Shown in pieces: positions 1-11,337 of a DNA stretch of 64,000 nt; position 1 is the first letter of the stretch; each line of letters begins with the position of its first letter. A model generated the notes under the pieces. It saw only the letters and a list, made by a program, of their open reading frames with translations, was not told the origin of the DNA and ran no database searches. Made by a program: the position numbers and the translations under genes. The DNA is from Acidobacteriota bacterium (GTDB lineage: Bacteria; Acidobacteriota; Thermoanaerobaculia; Gp7-AA8): NCBI GenBank assembly GCA_003223645.1, contig QHVT01000003.1, forward strand, positions 248,001-312,000, given 5' to 3'.

Positions 1-324
1 GAAAGACGTGCAATCTGTAACGCCCCACGTCTTGTCGGCCCGACTGCGATAGCGGTCAACGGCGTTCCGTAACGCGATACTCGTCATTGGAACAATTTCC
101 GCGTTGGCATTGGATCGAATCCGATCGAACAGATCGCACGCCGCCTTTCTAAGCAACTCACCTTTGCCTGCAAATGCATTCAGGACCTCGGTCAACACCA
201 TTTCACTCGTGACGATACGCACTTTGCCAAGTTCGGCGGACGCCACGAGAGCTTTCGCATGTAGGCCGTCTTTCGGATTCAGGAGCGCGATCCAGTAGCC
301 AGCGTCCGCGAATACCCGCGTCAT
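1..324 (-). CDS. PIN-domain protein (VapC-like), C-terminus beyond window
   Basis: The minus-strand reading frame starts at the ATG at 324 and is still open at the window edge, so the C-terminus is missing. The N-terminus MTRVFADAGYWIALL is a classic PIN opening, with the first acidic metal ligand (Asp6) after a beta strand. A second acidic position sits in SEMVLTEVLNAF, and WGVTDCTSF near the edge matches the third PIN block (Asp followed by Cys/Ser). PIN proteins are Mg-dependent ribonucleases, commonly VapC toxins. The start codon overlaps the stop of the upstream 310-residue gene by four bases (ATGA), so the two are almost certainly co-translated. Toxin activity is inferred from family and pairing, not shown. 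Confidence 0.85.
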   Translation of the reverse strand, partial: MTRVFADAGYWIALLNPKDGLHAKALVASAELGKVRIVTSEMVLTEVLNAFAGKGELLRKAACDLFDRIRSNANAEIVPMTSIALRNAVDRYRSRADKTWGVTDCTSF

Positions 325-1253
325 TTTTCCTCGTCGCCGCTCCCGTAAAGATAGTGATCGAGGTTCGCCGCAAAATCCGCCGGAACGCGGTTCCATTCTT
401 CGGCGGGTAGACTGGCACCGAGAGTAATGATTGATTGCCAGAGCGGTGGCGCCGAGTCATCGTAGTCCTCATCCGTCACCGTGGCGCGGCGCTCGACGTT
501 ATCAATCCGCACGATCCGGCGAAGGCTGCCGTCCCGTGCAGAGAATTCGCCCAGACCGATGATGGCGACGCGACACGAGGCATGTTCATGGAGCGCGTCA
601 GTGATCGCGGCTTCATCTTCCGGCCGGAACTTCGCCGGAATCTTAGCGCCGGTGGCGTCGCGGATCGCGAAATTGCGCAGGTCCACATCTGCGGAGCGCA
701 CTTCTCCCACGATGTCGACTCGATCTTCATACACCGCTTCCAGCAACCGCTCGACGCGTGCCCGTGTCTCCCACGTGAATTCAGCAGTTTTCGAAGAACG
801 GGCGGAGCGCGTCTTGATCGCCTCGCCCTTGCGGAGGTTTTCGCCCAGTGCAGCGAGCAGTGGCAGGCTGCTCTTTGGCATTTTTTCTGGAATCGGCCGA
901 TCTTCGGAAACTGCCACGATCGTTTCGTCGATGAGCTGCGCTGCTTCATCGATCTCATCCGAGCGATCCGCTAATCCGAAGAGTAGTGTGTCTTGATGCA
1001 GCACTACGCGCTTGATCGGCACTGCGGCGGAGCCGGGCTCAATCGAATAGAACTTCAGCCGGATGGATTCGTGGAAGCCCTTCGGAAGACGCTGCCGGTC
1101 GGGGTTCTCGCTCCGCCACAGCTCTTTTGCTGTCTCGACGAGGAGCTTCCGATATCCAATCAACTCGGGTAACACATCAATGTCGAGGCCTGCATCCTCG
1201 AAGCGAGGACCCGAAAACGTGATGGTTGTGACGTCGCGAATTTCATCGCCCAT
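321..1253 (-). CDS. Hypothetical 310-aa partner of the PIN-domain gene
   Basis: A 310-residue soluble protein beginning MGDEIRDVTTITFSG, with no signal peptide or membrane segment. I do not recognise a catalytic family. The middle is rich in charged residues and the C-terminus ends GSGDEEK. It lies directly upstream of the PIN-domain gene and overlaps it by four bases (ATGA), the arrangement seen for antitoxin-toxin or chaperone-toxin pairs. At 310 aa it is much longer than a typical VapB antitoxin (70-90 aa). It may therefore be a non-canonical neutraliser or simply a conserved partner. The antitoxin role is inferred from context only. The reading frame itself is secure: no competing frame overlaps the neighbour so neatly. 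Confidence 0.75.
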   Translation of the reverse strand: MGDEIRDVTTITFSGPRFEDAGLDIDVLPELIGYRKLLVETAKELWRSENPDRQRLPKGFHESIRLKFYSIEPGSAAVPIKRVVLHQDTLLFGLADRSDEIDEAAQLIDETIVAVSEDRPIPEKMPKSSLPLLAALGENLRKGEAIKTRSARSSKTAEFTWETRARVERLLEAVYEDRVDIVGEVRSADVDLRNFAIRDATGAKIPAKFRPEDEAAITDALHEHASCRVAIIGLGEFSARDGSLRRIVRIDNVERRATVTDEDYDDSAPPLWQSIITLGASLPAEEWNRVPADFAANLDHYLYGSGDEEK

Positions 1254-1359
1254 GGCGGTACCGTGTCATGCCGAGGATACACGGGAACGATATTGTGCGA
1301 AGACGAACCTGCGCGCGGCGTGTAACACTTCATGCGGTGCATGAGATGCAAACAAGACC

Positions 1360-3316
<1,957 letters not shown>

Positions 3317-3318
3317 CC

Positions 3319-4143
3319 ATGTTCCCGATCATCGCCACCGCGCAGCTCGGCCCGGGCGTCAAGCAGTTCGAGATCACGGCGCCGCGCATCGCGCGCAAGC
3401 AACTCGCCGGCCAGTTCGTCATCCTTCGTCTCGACGAAAACGGCGAGCGGATTCCTCTGACGATCAAAGGCTCCGATCCGTCGCGCGGAACGATCACGCT
3501 CGTCGTGCAGGCGGTGGGAAAAACCACTGCGCAGATGAGCGGACTCGAAGCGGGCGACGCGATCCTCGATGTCGTCGGGCCGCTCGGCAAGCCGTCCGAG
3601 GTGGAGCGTTACGGGACGGTGATCGTCATTGGCGGCGGCGTCGGAACGGCGATCGCGCTTCCGACGGCGACCGCATTGCGCGACGCCGGCAATCGCGTCT
3701 TCTCGATCCTCGGCGCGCGCACGAAGGACCTTTTAATTCTCGAAAATGAAGTGCGCGCGGTCAGCGATCAATTGTTCGTGATGACCGACGACGGCAGCTA
3801 CGGTCACCAGGGACTCGTGACCGACAAGCTGCGGCAGCTCATCCAACTGCCGATCGACTTCGTCCTCGCGATCGGTCCCGTGCCGATGATGCGCGCGGTC
3901 GCCGACGTCACGCGCGAACGGAAAATCAAGACGGTCGTCAGTCTCAACTCGATCATGGTCGACGGCACGGGAATGTGCGGCGGCTGTCGCGTCCACGCGG
4001 ACGGCGACACGAAGTTCGCATGCATCGACGGTCCGGAGTTCGACGCGCACACGGTCGACTTCCAGGTGCTCGCGCAGCGCAACGCCATGTATCGCGCGCA
4101 GGAGCAGGAAGCGTTCGCGAAGTGGAAAGAACAGCATGCCTAA
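3319..4143 (+). CDS. nfnA: NfnA / sulfide dehydrogenase-type FAD-NAD(P) subunit
   Basis: A 274-residue member of the ferredoxin-NADP reductase family, with an FAD-binding barrel and then an NAD(P) Rossmann domain (VIGGGVGTAIALP at about 105-120). A C-terminal cysteine motif GTGMCGGCRVH near 220, with a further Cys about 13 residues on, holds a [2Fe-2S] cluster as in NfnA and dihydroorotate dehydrogenase electron-transfer subunits. With the next gene it forms an NfnAB-type complex. That enzyme bifurcates electrons between NADH, NADPH and ferredoxin, or acts as a sulfide dehydrogenase. It follows tpl by two bases and overlaps nfnB by eight. Which reaction runs in this organism cannot be told from sequence, but KorAB in the same window makes reduced ferredoxin available. 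Confidence 0.85.
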   Translation: MFPIIATAQLGPGVKQFEITAPRIARKQLAGQFVILRLDENGERIPLTIKGSDPSRGTITLVVQAVGKTTAQMSGLEAGDAILDVVGPLGKPSEVERYGTVIVIGGGVGTAIALPTATALRDAGNRVFSILGARTKDLLILENEVRAVSDQLFVMTDDGSYGHQGLVTDKLRQLIQLPIDFVLAIGPVPMMRAVADVTRERKIKTVVSLNSIMVDGTGMCGGCRVHADGDTKFACIDGPEFDAHTVDFQVLAQRNAMYRAQEQEAFAKWKEQHA

Positions 4144-5560
4144 CACGATCCCGAACAAGGAGCGCATCAAGCTGCCGCGGCAGCACATGCCGGAGCGCGA
4201 CGCGCTCACTCGCGCGCGCAACTTCGAAGAAGTGAACCTCGGCTTCGATCCGGCGCTGGCGAACGTGGAAGCGCTGCGCTGTCTCGCGTGCGCGAAACCG
4301 TCATGCACGAGAGGCTGTCCGGTACAGGTGGACGTGAAGCAATTCGTCGCGCGCATCATCGAAGGCGATTACCTCGGCGCCGCCGCCGTGATCCGCAGGG
4401 ACAACGCGCTGCCCGCGATCACCGGGCGCGTCTGCCCGCAGGAAGAGCAGTGCGAAGGCGATTGCCTGATCGTGAAGAGCAAGAAGGACTCCGTTGCGAT
4501 CGGACATCTCGAGCGCTTCGTCGCCGACTACGAGCGCGCGACGGGAAAGGTCGGCATTCCGGAGATCGCGCCGCCGACCGGCAAGCGCGTGGCGATCGTC
4601 GGCAGCGGTCCCGCGGGCCTGAGCGCGGCCGGCGATCTCGTGCAGAAGGGTCACGCGGTGCGCGTGTTCGAAGCGCTGCACGAGCTGGGCGGCGTGCTCG
4701 TTTACGGGATTCCCGAATTCCGTCTTCCGAAGGAGATCGTGCGGCAGGAAGTGGATGTGCTTCGGAAGATGGGCGTGGAGTTCGAGACGAACGTCGTCGT
4801 CGGAAAGACCGTCACACTCGACGAGCTCCTCGGCGAGGAAGGCTACGACGCGATTTTCGTCGCCACCGGCGCGGGCCTGCCGCAGTTTCTCGGCGTGCCC
4901 GGCGAGCATCTGAACGGCGTCTATTCGGCCAACGAGTTCCTGACGCGCATCAACCTGATGCGCGCGTATCGCTTTCCCGAATACGACCAGCCGGTGTACG
5001 ACTGCCGCGACAAAGACGTCGTCGTGATCGGCGGCGGCAACACCGCGATGGATGCCGTCCGCACCGCACTGCGCCTCGGCGCCCGCCGCGCGATGCTCGT
5101 CTATCGCCGCGGCGAAGAAGAAATGCCCGCTCGGCGTGAAGAGATCAAGCACGCGAAAGAGGAAGGCGTCGAATTGTGCATGCTGACGAATCCGATCGAG
5201 ATGATCGGAGACCAGCGCGGATGGTTGACCGGCATCCGCTGCGTGAAGATGGAGCTCGGCGAGCCCGGCGCGGACGGACGCAGACGGCCGGTCGCGGTTC
5301 CGGGATCCGAGCACGTCATCGAAGCGTCGCTCGCGGTCGTCGCCGTCGGCACGTCGGCGAATCCGCTGATCCAGTCGACGGCCCCCGACTTGAAAACGAA
5401 TCGCAAGAACTACATCGAAGCAGATCCCGAAACGATGCGGACGTCGAAGAAAGGCGTCTTCGCCGGCGGCGACATCGTCACCGGCAGTGCGACCGTCATT
5501 CTCGCGATGGGCGCGGGGCGCAAAGCGGCTCGAGCGATCGATCAATACCTGCGCGAATAG
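4136..5560 (+). CDS. nfnB: NfnB / glutamate synthase small-subunit-like FAD-FeS protein
   Basis: A 474-residue protein with an N-terminal double cluster domain (CLACAKPSC...GCPV near 50 and CPQEEQCEGDC near 100). A GXGXXG FAD site follows (VAIVGSGPAGLSAAGDL near 155), then an NADPH site (VVIGGGNTAMDAVRTAL near 300) and the family's C-terminal GDIVTGSATVILAMGAGR block. It has the length and order of NfnB/SudA, and it lies directly behind nfnA, overlapping by eight bases. No glutamate synthase large subunit is nearby, which argues against a GltD role. The partner chain supplies the second flavin, and together they act in the cytoplasm. The 3' end overlaps the convergent macro-domain gene by 65 bases. 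Confidence 0.88.
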   Translation: MPNTIPNKERIKLPRQHMPERDALTRARNFEEVNLGFDPALANVEALRCLACAKPSCTRGCPVQVDVKQFVARIIEGDYLGAAAVIRRDNALPAITGRVCPQEEQCEGDCLIVKSKKDSVAIGHLERFVADYERATGKVGIPEIAPPTGKRVAIVGSGPAGLSAAGDLVQKGHAVRVFEALHELGGVLVYGIPEFRLPKEIVRQEVDVLRKMGVEFETNVVVGKTVTLDELLGEEGYDAIFVATGAGLPQFLGVPGEHLNGVYSANEFLTRINLMRAYRFPEYDQPVYDCRDKDVVVIGGGNTAMDAVRTALRLGARRAMLVYRRGEEEMPARREEIKHAKEEGVELCMLTNPIEMIGDQRGWLTGIRCVKMELGEPGADGRRRPVAVPGSEHVIEASLAVVAVGTSANPLIQSTAPDLKTNRKNYIEADPETMRTSKKGVFAGGDIVTGSATVILAMGAGRKAARAIDQYLRE

Positions 5561-6056
5561 CTCTCTCCACGATCGGCCGCGCCTCCTCCGCGCGTTCGTC
5601 GTCCGCAACGACGAGTGTTACGTGCTCGACCGACGTGGACGCATCGCGCAACGTCTCGACGATGGCCGCGACCGCGCGCGCGAAGGGAACGTGCGCGTGT
5701 CCCGATCCGAACACCGGCATGGCGACGCTGGCGCACGCAAACTGATCCGCGCGTGCGAGCGCGTTGCCGACGCAGCGGCGAATCAACTCCTCTGACGAGC
5801 GGTGCGCGTGATTGCTCGCCACGCAGTGAATCGCGATTCGATGCGGGAGGCTGCCCGCGGTCGTCGCGTGCGCCGATCCCGGCGTCGCGGGTCCGTTCTT
5901 CACGATCTCTTCGCAGGCGCGAAGGATCGCGAACCCGCCGCGGCCGCGGACCGACGCGCCGGTTCCCATGACCAGCGACAAACGCGGATTCGTCGACGTG
6001 CAGACGGCATCCGCCTCGGCGTCGGCGATGTCGCCGGCGAAGATCGTGACTCTCAT
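5496..6056 (-). CDS. Macro-domain protein (ADP-ribose binding)
   Basis: A 186-residue single macro domain. The N-terminus MRVTIFAGDIADAEADA with CTSTNPRLSLVMGTGASV is the ADP-ribose binding loop, although the usual AANxxL is CTSTNP here. GRGGFAILRACEE is the second conserved segment, and VAMPVFGSGHAHVP is the phosphate-binding loop. Such proteins bind or hydrolyse ADP-ribose or O-acetyl-ADP-ribose, and some remove ADP-ribose from proteins. It converges on nfnB with a 65-base overlap in the C-terminal tails. It diverges from the universal stress protein gene, with a candidate operator between them. The substrate is unknown. Confidence 0.75.
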   Translation of the reverse strand: MRVTIFAGDIADAEADAVCTSTNPRLSLVMGTGASVRGRGGFAILRACEEIVKNGPATPGSAHATTAGSLPHRIAIHCVASNHAHRSSEELIRRCVGNALARADQFACASVAMPVFGSGHAHVPFARAVAAIVETLRDASTSVEHVTLVVADDERAEEARPIVERAIRAGIDRSLEPLCAPRPSRE

Positions 6057-6093
6057 CGCGTCGAAGATGCTCCGCGGTTTCCGCTTCTGATGC

Positions 6094-6107
6094 GATGACC
6101 GTCACAT
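6094..6107. promoter_or_regulatory. Weaker Crp/Fnr-type site between macro-domain and usp genes
   Basis: On the minus strand this reads GTGACGGTCATCGC, one mismatch from GTGA-N6-TCAC. It lies 67 bases upstream of the usp start and 37 bases from the macro-domain start. The match is imperfect, so confidence is low to moderate. Confidence 0.4.
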
Positions 6108-6174
6108 CGCCGGGTGGCGCGCGTCATACGCCGGCCCACCCCTCGCGCGTACGTTATGGATACGGAGGTGGAGC

Positions 6175-7038
6175 ATGGAATCGCGCGTTCCGAGACTCAT
6201 TCTGGTCCCGACGGACTTCAGCGCTCCTGCGGCACATGCCCTGCGCTACGCCAGTGCGCTCGCCGAGAGATTCGATGCCCACCTCCTCGTCCTCTACGCC
6301 GATCTGTTCATGGTTCCGGTCGATTTCATGGCCAGCGCCGCGGGCGCGTTCGACGTCGCGCGCGACGCGATGATCGATAAAGCGCAGCAGCAGCTGCTGG
6401 CGCACGCGGAGCAGTGCATCGGCCGCGGCGTTCCCTTCGACACGCGCGTGCTCGTGAATCGTGCGGCCGAGGCGATCGGCGATCAGGTGCGGGAAACCGG
6501 TGCGGACCTCATCATCATGGGAACGCACGGACGCACCGGCGTTCGCCGCGTCCTCCTGGGATCGGTCACCGAAGCCGTGATGCGTGTGGCGAAGGTGCCG
6601 GTGATCGCCGTGAATCCGCGAAGCGCGGGACACGCGAAGGTCGAGAAGATCGTCTGTCCCGTCGACTACACGCCGGCCTGCGCCGATGCACTGCTCCGCG
6701 CCGCCGCGCTCGCGCCGCAGGCCGACATCGTCCTGGTTCGCAGCGTGGATCGATTCGGTGAATGCTTCGACGAGCTGCCGCGGCTCCGCGCGTGGGCGCC
6801 GCCCGAGCTCGTGAGTCGTTGCGAGTTGAAATTGATGACCGCGAACGCGTCCGCGTCCGAAATCGTCGCGTTCGCGAAAGACCTCGACGCGGACCTGATC
6901 GCGCTCGGTCTCGCGGGCGATCGCTCTCTCGTGAAAATCATCCAGCACAGCACGTGTCCGGTCCTCACGGTCAGCGGCGCCGCTCCGCGCACGCGTCCGG
7001 TCGAGGAACGCGTTTCGGAGCCCGCGGTCGCGGTGTAG
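6175..7038 (+). CDS. Tandem universal stress protein
   Basis: A 287-residue cytoplasmic protein with two Usp domains in a row. The first domain is complete: ILVPTDFSAPAAHALRYA opens it and IIMGTHGRTGVRRVLLGSVT is the ATP-binding G-x2-G-x9-G(S/T) motif near 110-135. The second (VEKIVCPVDYTPACADAL from about 160) is shorter and its ATP motif is degenerate (LIALGLAGDRSLVKIIQHS). It therefore probably binds nucleotide in one half only. The ATG at 6175 has GGAGGTGGAG just upstream. Usp proteins of this kind are typically raised in anaerobiosis and are under FNR/Crp-family control; a candidate site lies 67 bases upstream. Confidence 0.88.
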   Translation: MESRVPRLILVPTDFSAPAAHALRYASALAERFDAHLLVLYADLFMVPVDFMASAAGAFDVARDAMIDKAQQQLLAHAEQCIGRGVPFDTRVLVNRAAEAIGDQVRETGADLIIMGTHGRTGVRRVLLGSVTEAVMRVAKVPVIAVNPRSAGHAKVEKIVCPVDYTPACADALLRAAALAPQADIVLVRSVDRFGECFDELPRLRAWAPPELVSRCELKLMTANASASEIVAFAKDLDADLIALGLAGDRSLVKIIQHSTCPVLTVSGAAPRTRPVEERVSEPAVAV

Positions 7039-7129
7039 CGCATGCTGCGGAGGGCGATTCACGACGAGTTGCTCGGTCTCAGCGGGGTGCGCGACCGGTG
7101 TGCGCGCCGTCGACGATCAGATCGTCGTC

Positions 7130-7192
7130 GTGTAGGACAGGCTTTCCAGCCTGTCCTCTAACTAAACGCAGGCTGGAAAGCCTGCGCTACAC
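7130..7192. repeat. Palindromic repeat overlapping the tnaA 3' end
   Basis: Full two-arm copy (GTGTAGGACAGGCTTTCCAG ... GCAGGCTGGAAAGCCTGC GCTACAC). The right arm is translated as the last residues of tryptophanase (CSAGFPACV), and the gene's stop codon at 7162-7164 lies in the loop between the arms. The remaining part fills the convergent gap after usp. I see nothing else in 7039-7129. Confidence 0.9.
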
Positions 7193-8517
7193 GGCTCGAA
7201 CCGCGCGCTGAAGTGCCGCAGGAACTGCGGCGCGTACGTGATCCGGTACCCGCTGAGTTGTGCGGCTTCCGCCGCGACGTGAATGACCGCGTTCGCGACG
7301 TAATCGAGATGCGATTCGGTGTAGAGCCTGCGCGGAATCGCCAGCCGCACGAGCTCGAGTTGCGCGGCGGAGCCGAACATCAGGCTGCCGATCTCGCTCG
7401 CGCGAACGCCGCTCTCGATGTACAGCGCGTTCGCGACCGCGAGGCCGGGAAATTCGGCGCGATCGATGTGCGGCACGAGCGCGCCGGCGTCGATGTACAC
7501 CGCGTGTCCGCCCGGCGGCTGCACGATCGGAACGCCGGCCATTGTGAGCTGCGTCGCGAGTCGCGCGATCGAGCCGATGCGGTGCCGGAGATACTCGACG
7601 TCGACGACTTCCTGCAGTCCTTGCGCAATCGCCTCGAGGTCGTATCCCGCCAATCCGCCGTACGTCGGAAATCCCTCGGTCAGAATGAGCAGGCCGCGGC
7701 AGCGCTCCGCGAGCGCCGCGTCGTTCATCGCCAGGAAGCCGCCGATGTTCGCGAGTCCGTCTTTCTTGGCCGACATCAGACATCCGTCGGCGAGCGCGAA
7801 CATCTCGCGCGCGATCTCCTTCGGCGATTTCTCGCCGAAGCCGGCTTCGCGCTCGCGAATGAACCACGCGTTCTCCGCGAACCGGCAGGCATCGAGAAAA
7901 AATCGCTTGCCGTACCGGTCGCAGAGCGCGCGCACGCCGCGAAGGTTCTCCATCGACACCGGCTGTCCGCCGCCGGAGTTGTTCGTGATCGTGACCATGA
8001 CCATTGCTACGCGCTCGCCTTCGTCGCGCAGCACGCGCTCGAGTTGTTCGAGATCGACGTTCCCTTTGAACGGATGGCTCAGCGACGGCACACGCGCCTC
8101 GCGAATGACGACGTCTCTCGCCTCGGCGCCGACGAACTCGATGTTCGCGCGCGTGGTGTCGAAGTGGATGTTGTTGACGACGAGATCGCCGGGCTGCAGC
8201 AGCGTTTGAAAGAGAATGCGCTCCGCCGCGCGTCCCTGATGCGTCGGGATGATGTGCTCGTAGCGGGTGAGGTCGTGCACCGCGTCGCGGAATCGATAGA
8301 ACGAGCGGCCGCCGGCGTACGACTCGTCGCCGTTCATCATCGCCGCCCACTGCGCAGCCGACAGCGCGCCGGTGCCGGAGTCGGTGAGGAGATCGATCAT
8401 CACGTCGTCGGCGTGCAGCAGGAAGACGTTGTACCCCGCGGCGCGCAACGCGGTTTCGCGTTGCGCGCGCGTGGTCACTCGAATCGGCTCGACGGTCTTG
8501 ATGCGATACGGTTCCAT
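7162..8517 (-). CDS. tnaA: Tryptophanase
   Basis: A PLP lyase that breaks L-tryptophan into indole, pyruvate and ammonia. It shares the beta-eliminating lyase fold with the tpl product: [11 protein letters not shown] near 45, [12 protein letters not shown] near 90, [13 protein letters not shown] near 185, the PLP lysine in [12 protein letters not shown] (Lys251-252). The specificity position that is Arg381 in Tpl is Ile here ([12 protein letters not shown]), which is the tryptophanase pattern. Length is 451, against about 470 for E. coli TnaA. The last ten residues are contributed by a palindromic repeat. It lies 27 bases downstream of a TonB-dependent receptor on the same strand, suggesting a shared operon. 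Substrate assignment rests on the Ile residue and overall similarity. Confidence 0.9.
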   Translation of the reverse strand: MEPYRIKTVEPIRVTTRAQRETALRAAGYNVFLLHADDVMIDLLTDSGTGALSAAQWAAMMNGDESYAGGRSFYRFRDAVHDLTRYEHIIPTHQGRAAERILFQTLLQPGDLVVNNIHFDTTRANIEFVGAEARDVVIREARVPSLSHPFKGNVDLEQLERVLRDEGERVAMVMVTITNNSGGGQPVSMENLRGVRALCDRYGKRFFLDACRFAENAWFIREREAGFGEKSPKEIAREMFALADGCLMSAKKDGLANIGGFLAMNDAALAERCRGLLILTEGFPTYGGLAGYDLEAIAQGLQEVVDVEYLRHRIGSIARLATQLTMAGVPIVQPPGGHAVYIDAGALVPHIDRAEFPGLAVANALYIESGVRASEIGSLMFGSAAQLELVRLAIPRRLYTESHLDYVANAVIHVAAEAAQLSGYRITYAPQFLRHFSARFEPCSAGFPACV

Positions 8518-8544
8518 GGCACTCCTTCTAATGGGCGTCGCATA

Positions 8545-10797
8545 TCAGAACGTCACGCGATAACTGACTCTCGCGGTGCGGCCCGGCTCGGGCCGGAAGA
8601 ACGTGGCGTTCGAGAATTCCGCATATAGCGTGTTCGTCAGGTTCTCGACCCACACCGTGACTTCGTTCGCCATTCCGTGGATTTGAAACAGCCGCGCTCC
8701 CGCGCCGGCTCCGTGCACGGTGAATGACGGCAGCGTGCGTCCGATCGCCGGTACCGGCGCATCGGGATCGAGGTTCGCGCCGACTTTGCCGTTGCGGCGG
8801 ACGTGGTACTCGACCCAGAACCGTCCGTGCTCCGGCTCGTAGCGCGCGTACGCGAAGGCCTTGTTGGAGTAGCTGTCGCCGGTCGGCGGATTCGCGGCGT
8901 CGATGCGCACGCCGTCGATCCACGTGTAGTTGCCGCCGAGGACGATGCCGCGGCTCGTGCGCCACCCGAGCGCGAGCTCCACGCCGTCATAGCGCAGGCG
9001 CGCGGTGTTGCGCTGCTGCACGACGAACTGCGCGTGACTCGCGGTGATGGCCGCACGCGTGTCGGGATCGAGCTGCGCGATCTCCGTGGGCGAGAGGTAC
9101 GACTGAATGATTCCGCCGTGGATCTCGTTGCGGAACGCCACCGCTTCCATGAACGCGTTGGCGCGCGAGTACTTCATGCCGAGGTCGAAGTTGTCGCTCG
9201 TTTCCGAGTCGAGCGCCGGGTTCAGAATCTGAAATCCCGATCCCTCGGGAGTCGGCCCGTTGAAGAGCCGCTCGATGATGTTCGGAGCGCGGAAGCCGCG
9301 TCCCCACGACGCGAGCATGTTGATGTTCGGATTGATCTGGTATTTCGCCGAGAGCGCGCCGACGAACGTGCGATCGGAAAATTCGAGGCCGCTCACGTTC
9401 CATCCCGGCGTTTCTTTGGCGGTGGTGTCGACGCTGTTGAAGCGCACGCCCGACGTGACGCTCAGCTTGTGGCCGATCGAGATCTCGTCCTGCGCGAATG
9501 CGCCGTAGGCGGTATTCGACGCGTTCGGAGCATTGGCGATGCCGTCCGTCCCGACGCTGACGGCATTGCCGTGCGGCGTGCGGATGGTCGTCGTCGTCGT
9601 GGAGAAGTCGGTGTTGTAGCTGTCGTCGCGCGAGGCTTCGATGCCGTACGTGACGATGTGCCGGCCGTTGCCGAGGACCTTGACCGCGTCGGCGCGGAAT
9701 CCCAGGGTGTCGACGTCGCTGAAATTCAGCGTCTTCGCGGCGACGCTGGAGTGCGGAAATCCGGGTGCGACCGGGCCGATGTCGATGTCGATGTCATTGG
9801 CCAGCTGGCGCGCGTTGCTTTGATAGTAGAGCTGCACGTTCGTCGAGTCGGCCCACGGGCGCTGCAGTGCGCCGCTGTACGAGAGTGCCGCGCGATCGAA
9901 CGATTGTTTCGGATAGAGGATACGAACTTTCGTCGATTCGACCGTTCCATAATCCTCGCCCGGGACGTAGCCGAATCCCGTTTCGCCGGCGCGATAGCGA
10001 CTCAGGCGAAGCCGGAGTGTCTGCCCCGCCGACGGCACGAACGTGATGCTGCCCCATGCGCTCGTGTCATCGAGCCCCGTATCGAGCACGTGGACGTTGT
10101 CGCCGAGATCGATGGCGCCGACGCGTCCCGAAGGCGCGCTGTAATTTTCGGATTGCCGCCGCGTACCGCCGACTTGGAACGTGAAGAGTCCGGCCCTCGC
10201 ATCGATTTCCGCGCTCAGTCCGGAGAGATCGCCTGCCGAGGAATGCCGCCCTTCAATGTAGCCCGCGACGTTCGAGCCGCCGCGAAATTGCGGGTCTCTG
10301 CTGACGGCGTTCATGACGCCGCCGATCGCATCGCTGCCATACAGCACGGAGGCCGGTCCGCGCACGACTTCGATCGACGCGACAGTGTGCAGATCGACCA
10401 GTCCGCCGATCTCGCCGAAGTCCGTCTGCCGCCGCGGATTATTGAGGCGCAGTCCGTCTTCGAGAAAGAGCACCCGCAGGCCACGCTGGCCGCGGATGAT
10501 GGGACGGATTTGATTGGGGCCGACGCCGTTGATGTCGACGCCGGGCTGTTCGCGAAGCAGATCGGCGGGATTTTCGGCCGCTTTCTGTCGGATTTTTTTC
10601 TCGCGGATCACCGTGACGGGCGTGGCGATGTCGAAGACGTTTCGCTCCGAGCCGGTCGCGGTGACGGTGGTTTCCGCGAAGAAGGACGCCATCGGCTGTT
10701 CCGGCTGCGCATTCGCCTCGTCCGCCTGCGGTGGTGACTGCTGGGCGAAGAGGATCGGGGAGAACAAGAGAACCAGGGCAATTGCAAGGCGACGCAT
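8545..10797 (-). CDS. TonB-dependent outer-membrane receptor
   Basis: A 750-residue protein with a clear signal peptide (MRRLAIALVLLFSPILFAQQ). A TonB-box-like TVTATGSE follows at about residue 48, then a plug domain with RGQRGLRVLFLEDGLRLNN and RGPASVLYGSDAIGGVMNAV. A long beta-barrel ends in an aromatic C-terminal strand (RVSYRVTF). Such receptors import chelated iron, haem, vitamins or other scarce ligands using TonB energy. The ligand cannot be read from the sequence. Its place between a small membrane protein gene and tryptophanase, under a Crp/Fnr-type site, suggests anaerobic induction. The barrel is of the haem/siderophore or vitamin B12 type rather than SusC-like. Confidence 0.9.
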   Translation of the reverse strand: MRRLAIALVLLFSPILFAQQSPPQADEANAQPEQPMASFFAETTVTATGSERNVFDIATPVTVIREKKIRQKAAENPADLLREQPGVDINGVGPNQIRPIIRGQRGLRVLFLEDGLRLNNPRRQTDFGEIGGLVDLHTVASIEVVRGPASVLYGSDAIGGVMNAVSRDPQFRGGSNVAGYIEGRHSSAGDLSGLSAEIDARAGLFTFQVGGTRRQSENYSAPSGRVGAIDLGDNVHVLDTGLDDTSAWGSITFVPSAGQTLRLRLSRYRAGETGFGYVPGEDYGTVESTKVRILYPKQSFDRAALSYSGALQRPWADSTNVQLYYQSNARQLANDIDIDIGPVAPGFPHSSVAAKTLNFSDVDTLGFRADAVKVLGNGRHIVTYGIEASRDDSYNTDFSTTTTTIRTPHGNAVSVGTDGIANAPNASNTAYGAFAQDEISIGHKLSVTSGVRFNSVDTTAKETPGWNVSGLEFSDRTFVGALSAKYQINPNINMLASWGRGFRAPNIIERLFNGPTPEGSGFQILNPALDSETSDNFDLGMKYSRANAFMEAVAFRNEIHGGIIQSYLSPTEIAQLDPDTRAAITASHAQFVVQQRNTARLRYDGVELALGWRTSRGIVLGGNYTWIDGVRIDAANPPTGDSYSNKAFAYARYEPEHGRFWVEYHVRRNGKVGANLDPDAPVPAIGRTLPSFTVHGAGAGARLFQIHGMANEVTVWVENLTNTLYAEFSNATFFRPEPGRTARVSYRVTF

Positions 10798-10841
10798 GGT
10801 GATTCACTCCTATCGTGTCGATGGGATGGGAGGAGCGGGAA

Positions 10842-11252
10842 TCACCACAACGGCGGAGCGCGGCTGGGAAGCGTGATTGTGGAAATCGCGATCGCGACAA
10901 TGAATGTTGCAATTTCAAGGAGAGTGGCGATCCGGCGCGGCTGGAAGCGGATTGCGCCGATGACCCACAGAATCGCAGGAGCGACGGCGGCGATCGTGAT
11001 CGCCGTGACCGGCGCAGGCGCGTGCAGGAGAACGACGATCGTCCAGAAGACGAGCCACGCGCGGCGGGAAACGCGAAGGTGCAGAAGGAGGAGCGCGGCG
11101 GCCGCTACAATCGCCGCGACCGACCAGCGGGCGATCACTCCCGGCTCGGTGATGGAGAGATCGCCGATGCGCTGCCACAGAAACCCTGCATGCAGCAGAA
11201 CGACGGCCGCGGTCAGGGTCCGGACAATGAGGGCGGTGGCTCGCCGCGACAT
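10842..11252 (-). CDS. Small integral membrane protein, unknown function
   Basis: A 136-residue protein with four to five predicted transmembrane helices (for example ALIVRTLTAAVVLLHAGFLW at the start and WLVFWTIVVLLHAPAPVTAI in the middle). It is Arg-rich between them, and I recognise no family. I start it at the ATG at 11252 (MSRRATALIV), because an upstream in-frame extension would be proline-rich and overlap the operator. The start lies 56 bases from the palindrome at 11309-11322. The TonB receptor follows 44 bases downstream on the same strand, so it may be the first gene of that operon. A role in TonB-linked uptake is only a guess from position. Confidence 0.6.
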   Translation of the reverse strand: MSRRATALIVRTLTAAVVLLHAGFLWQRIGDLSITEPGVIARWSVAAIVAAAALLLLHLRVSRRAWLVFWTIVVLLHAPAPVTAITIAAVAPAILWVIGAIRFQPRRIATLLEIATFIVAIAISTITLPSRAPPLW

Positions 11253-11308
11253 ACGGTCAACATAGCTGGCCGGCGGTATTTCCGCCGGACCACCGCGCAC
11301 ACCGTCCC

Positions 11309-11322
11309 GTGACGGTCGTCAC
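11309..11322. promoter_or_regulatory. Predicted Crp/Fnr-type operator
   Basis: GTGACGGTCGTCAC matches GTGA-N6-TCAC in both halves. It lies 56 bases upstream of the start of the minus-strand gene at 11252 and just past the 3' end of the upstream cytochrome operon. Confidence 0.6.
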
Positions 11323-11337
11323 AGGACGGCGCGGCAG

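Noticed and set aside
8803-10737. Long plus-strand frame opposite the TonB receptor
   Set aside because: No recognisable domains, no start context, and it lies entirely within a convincing receptor gene on the other strand.
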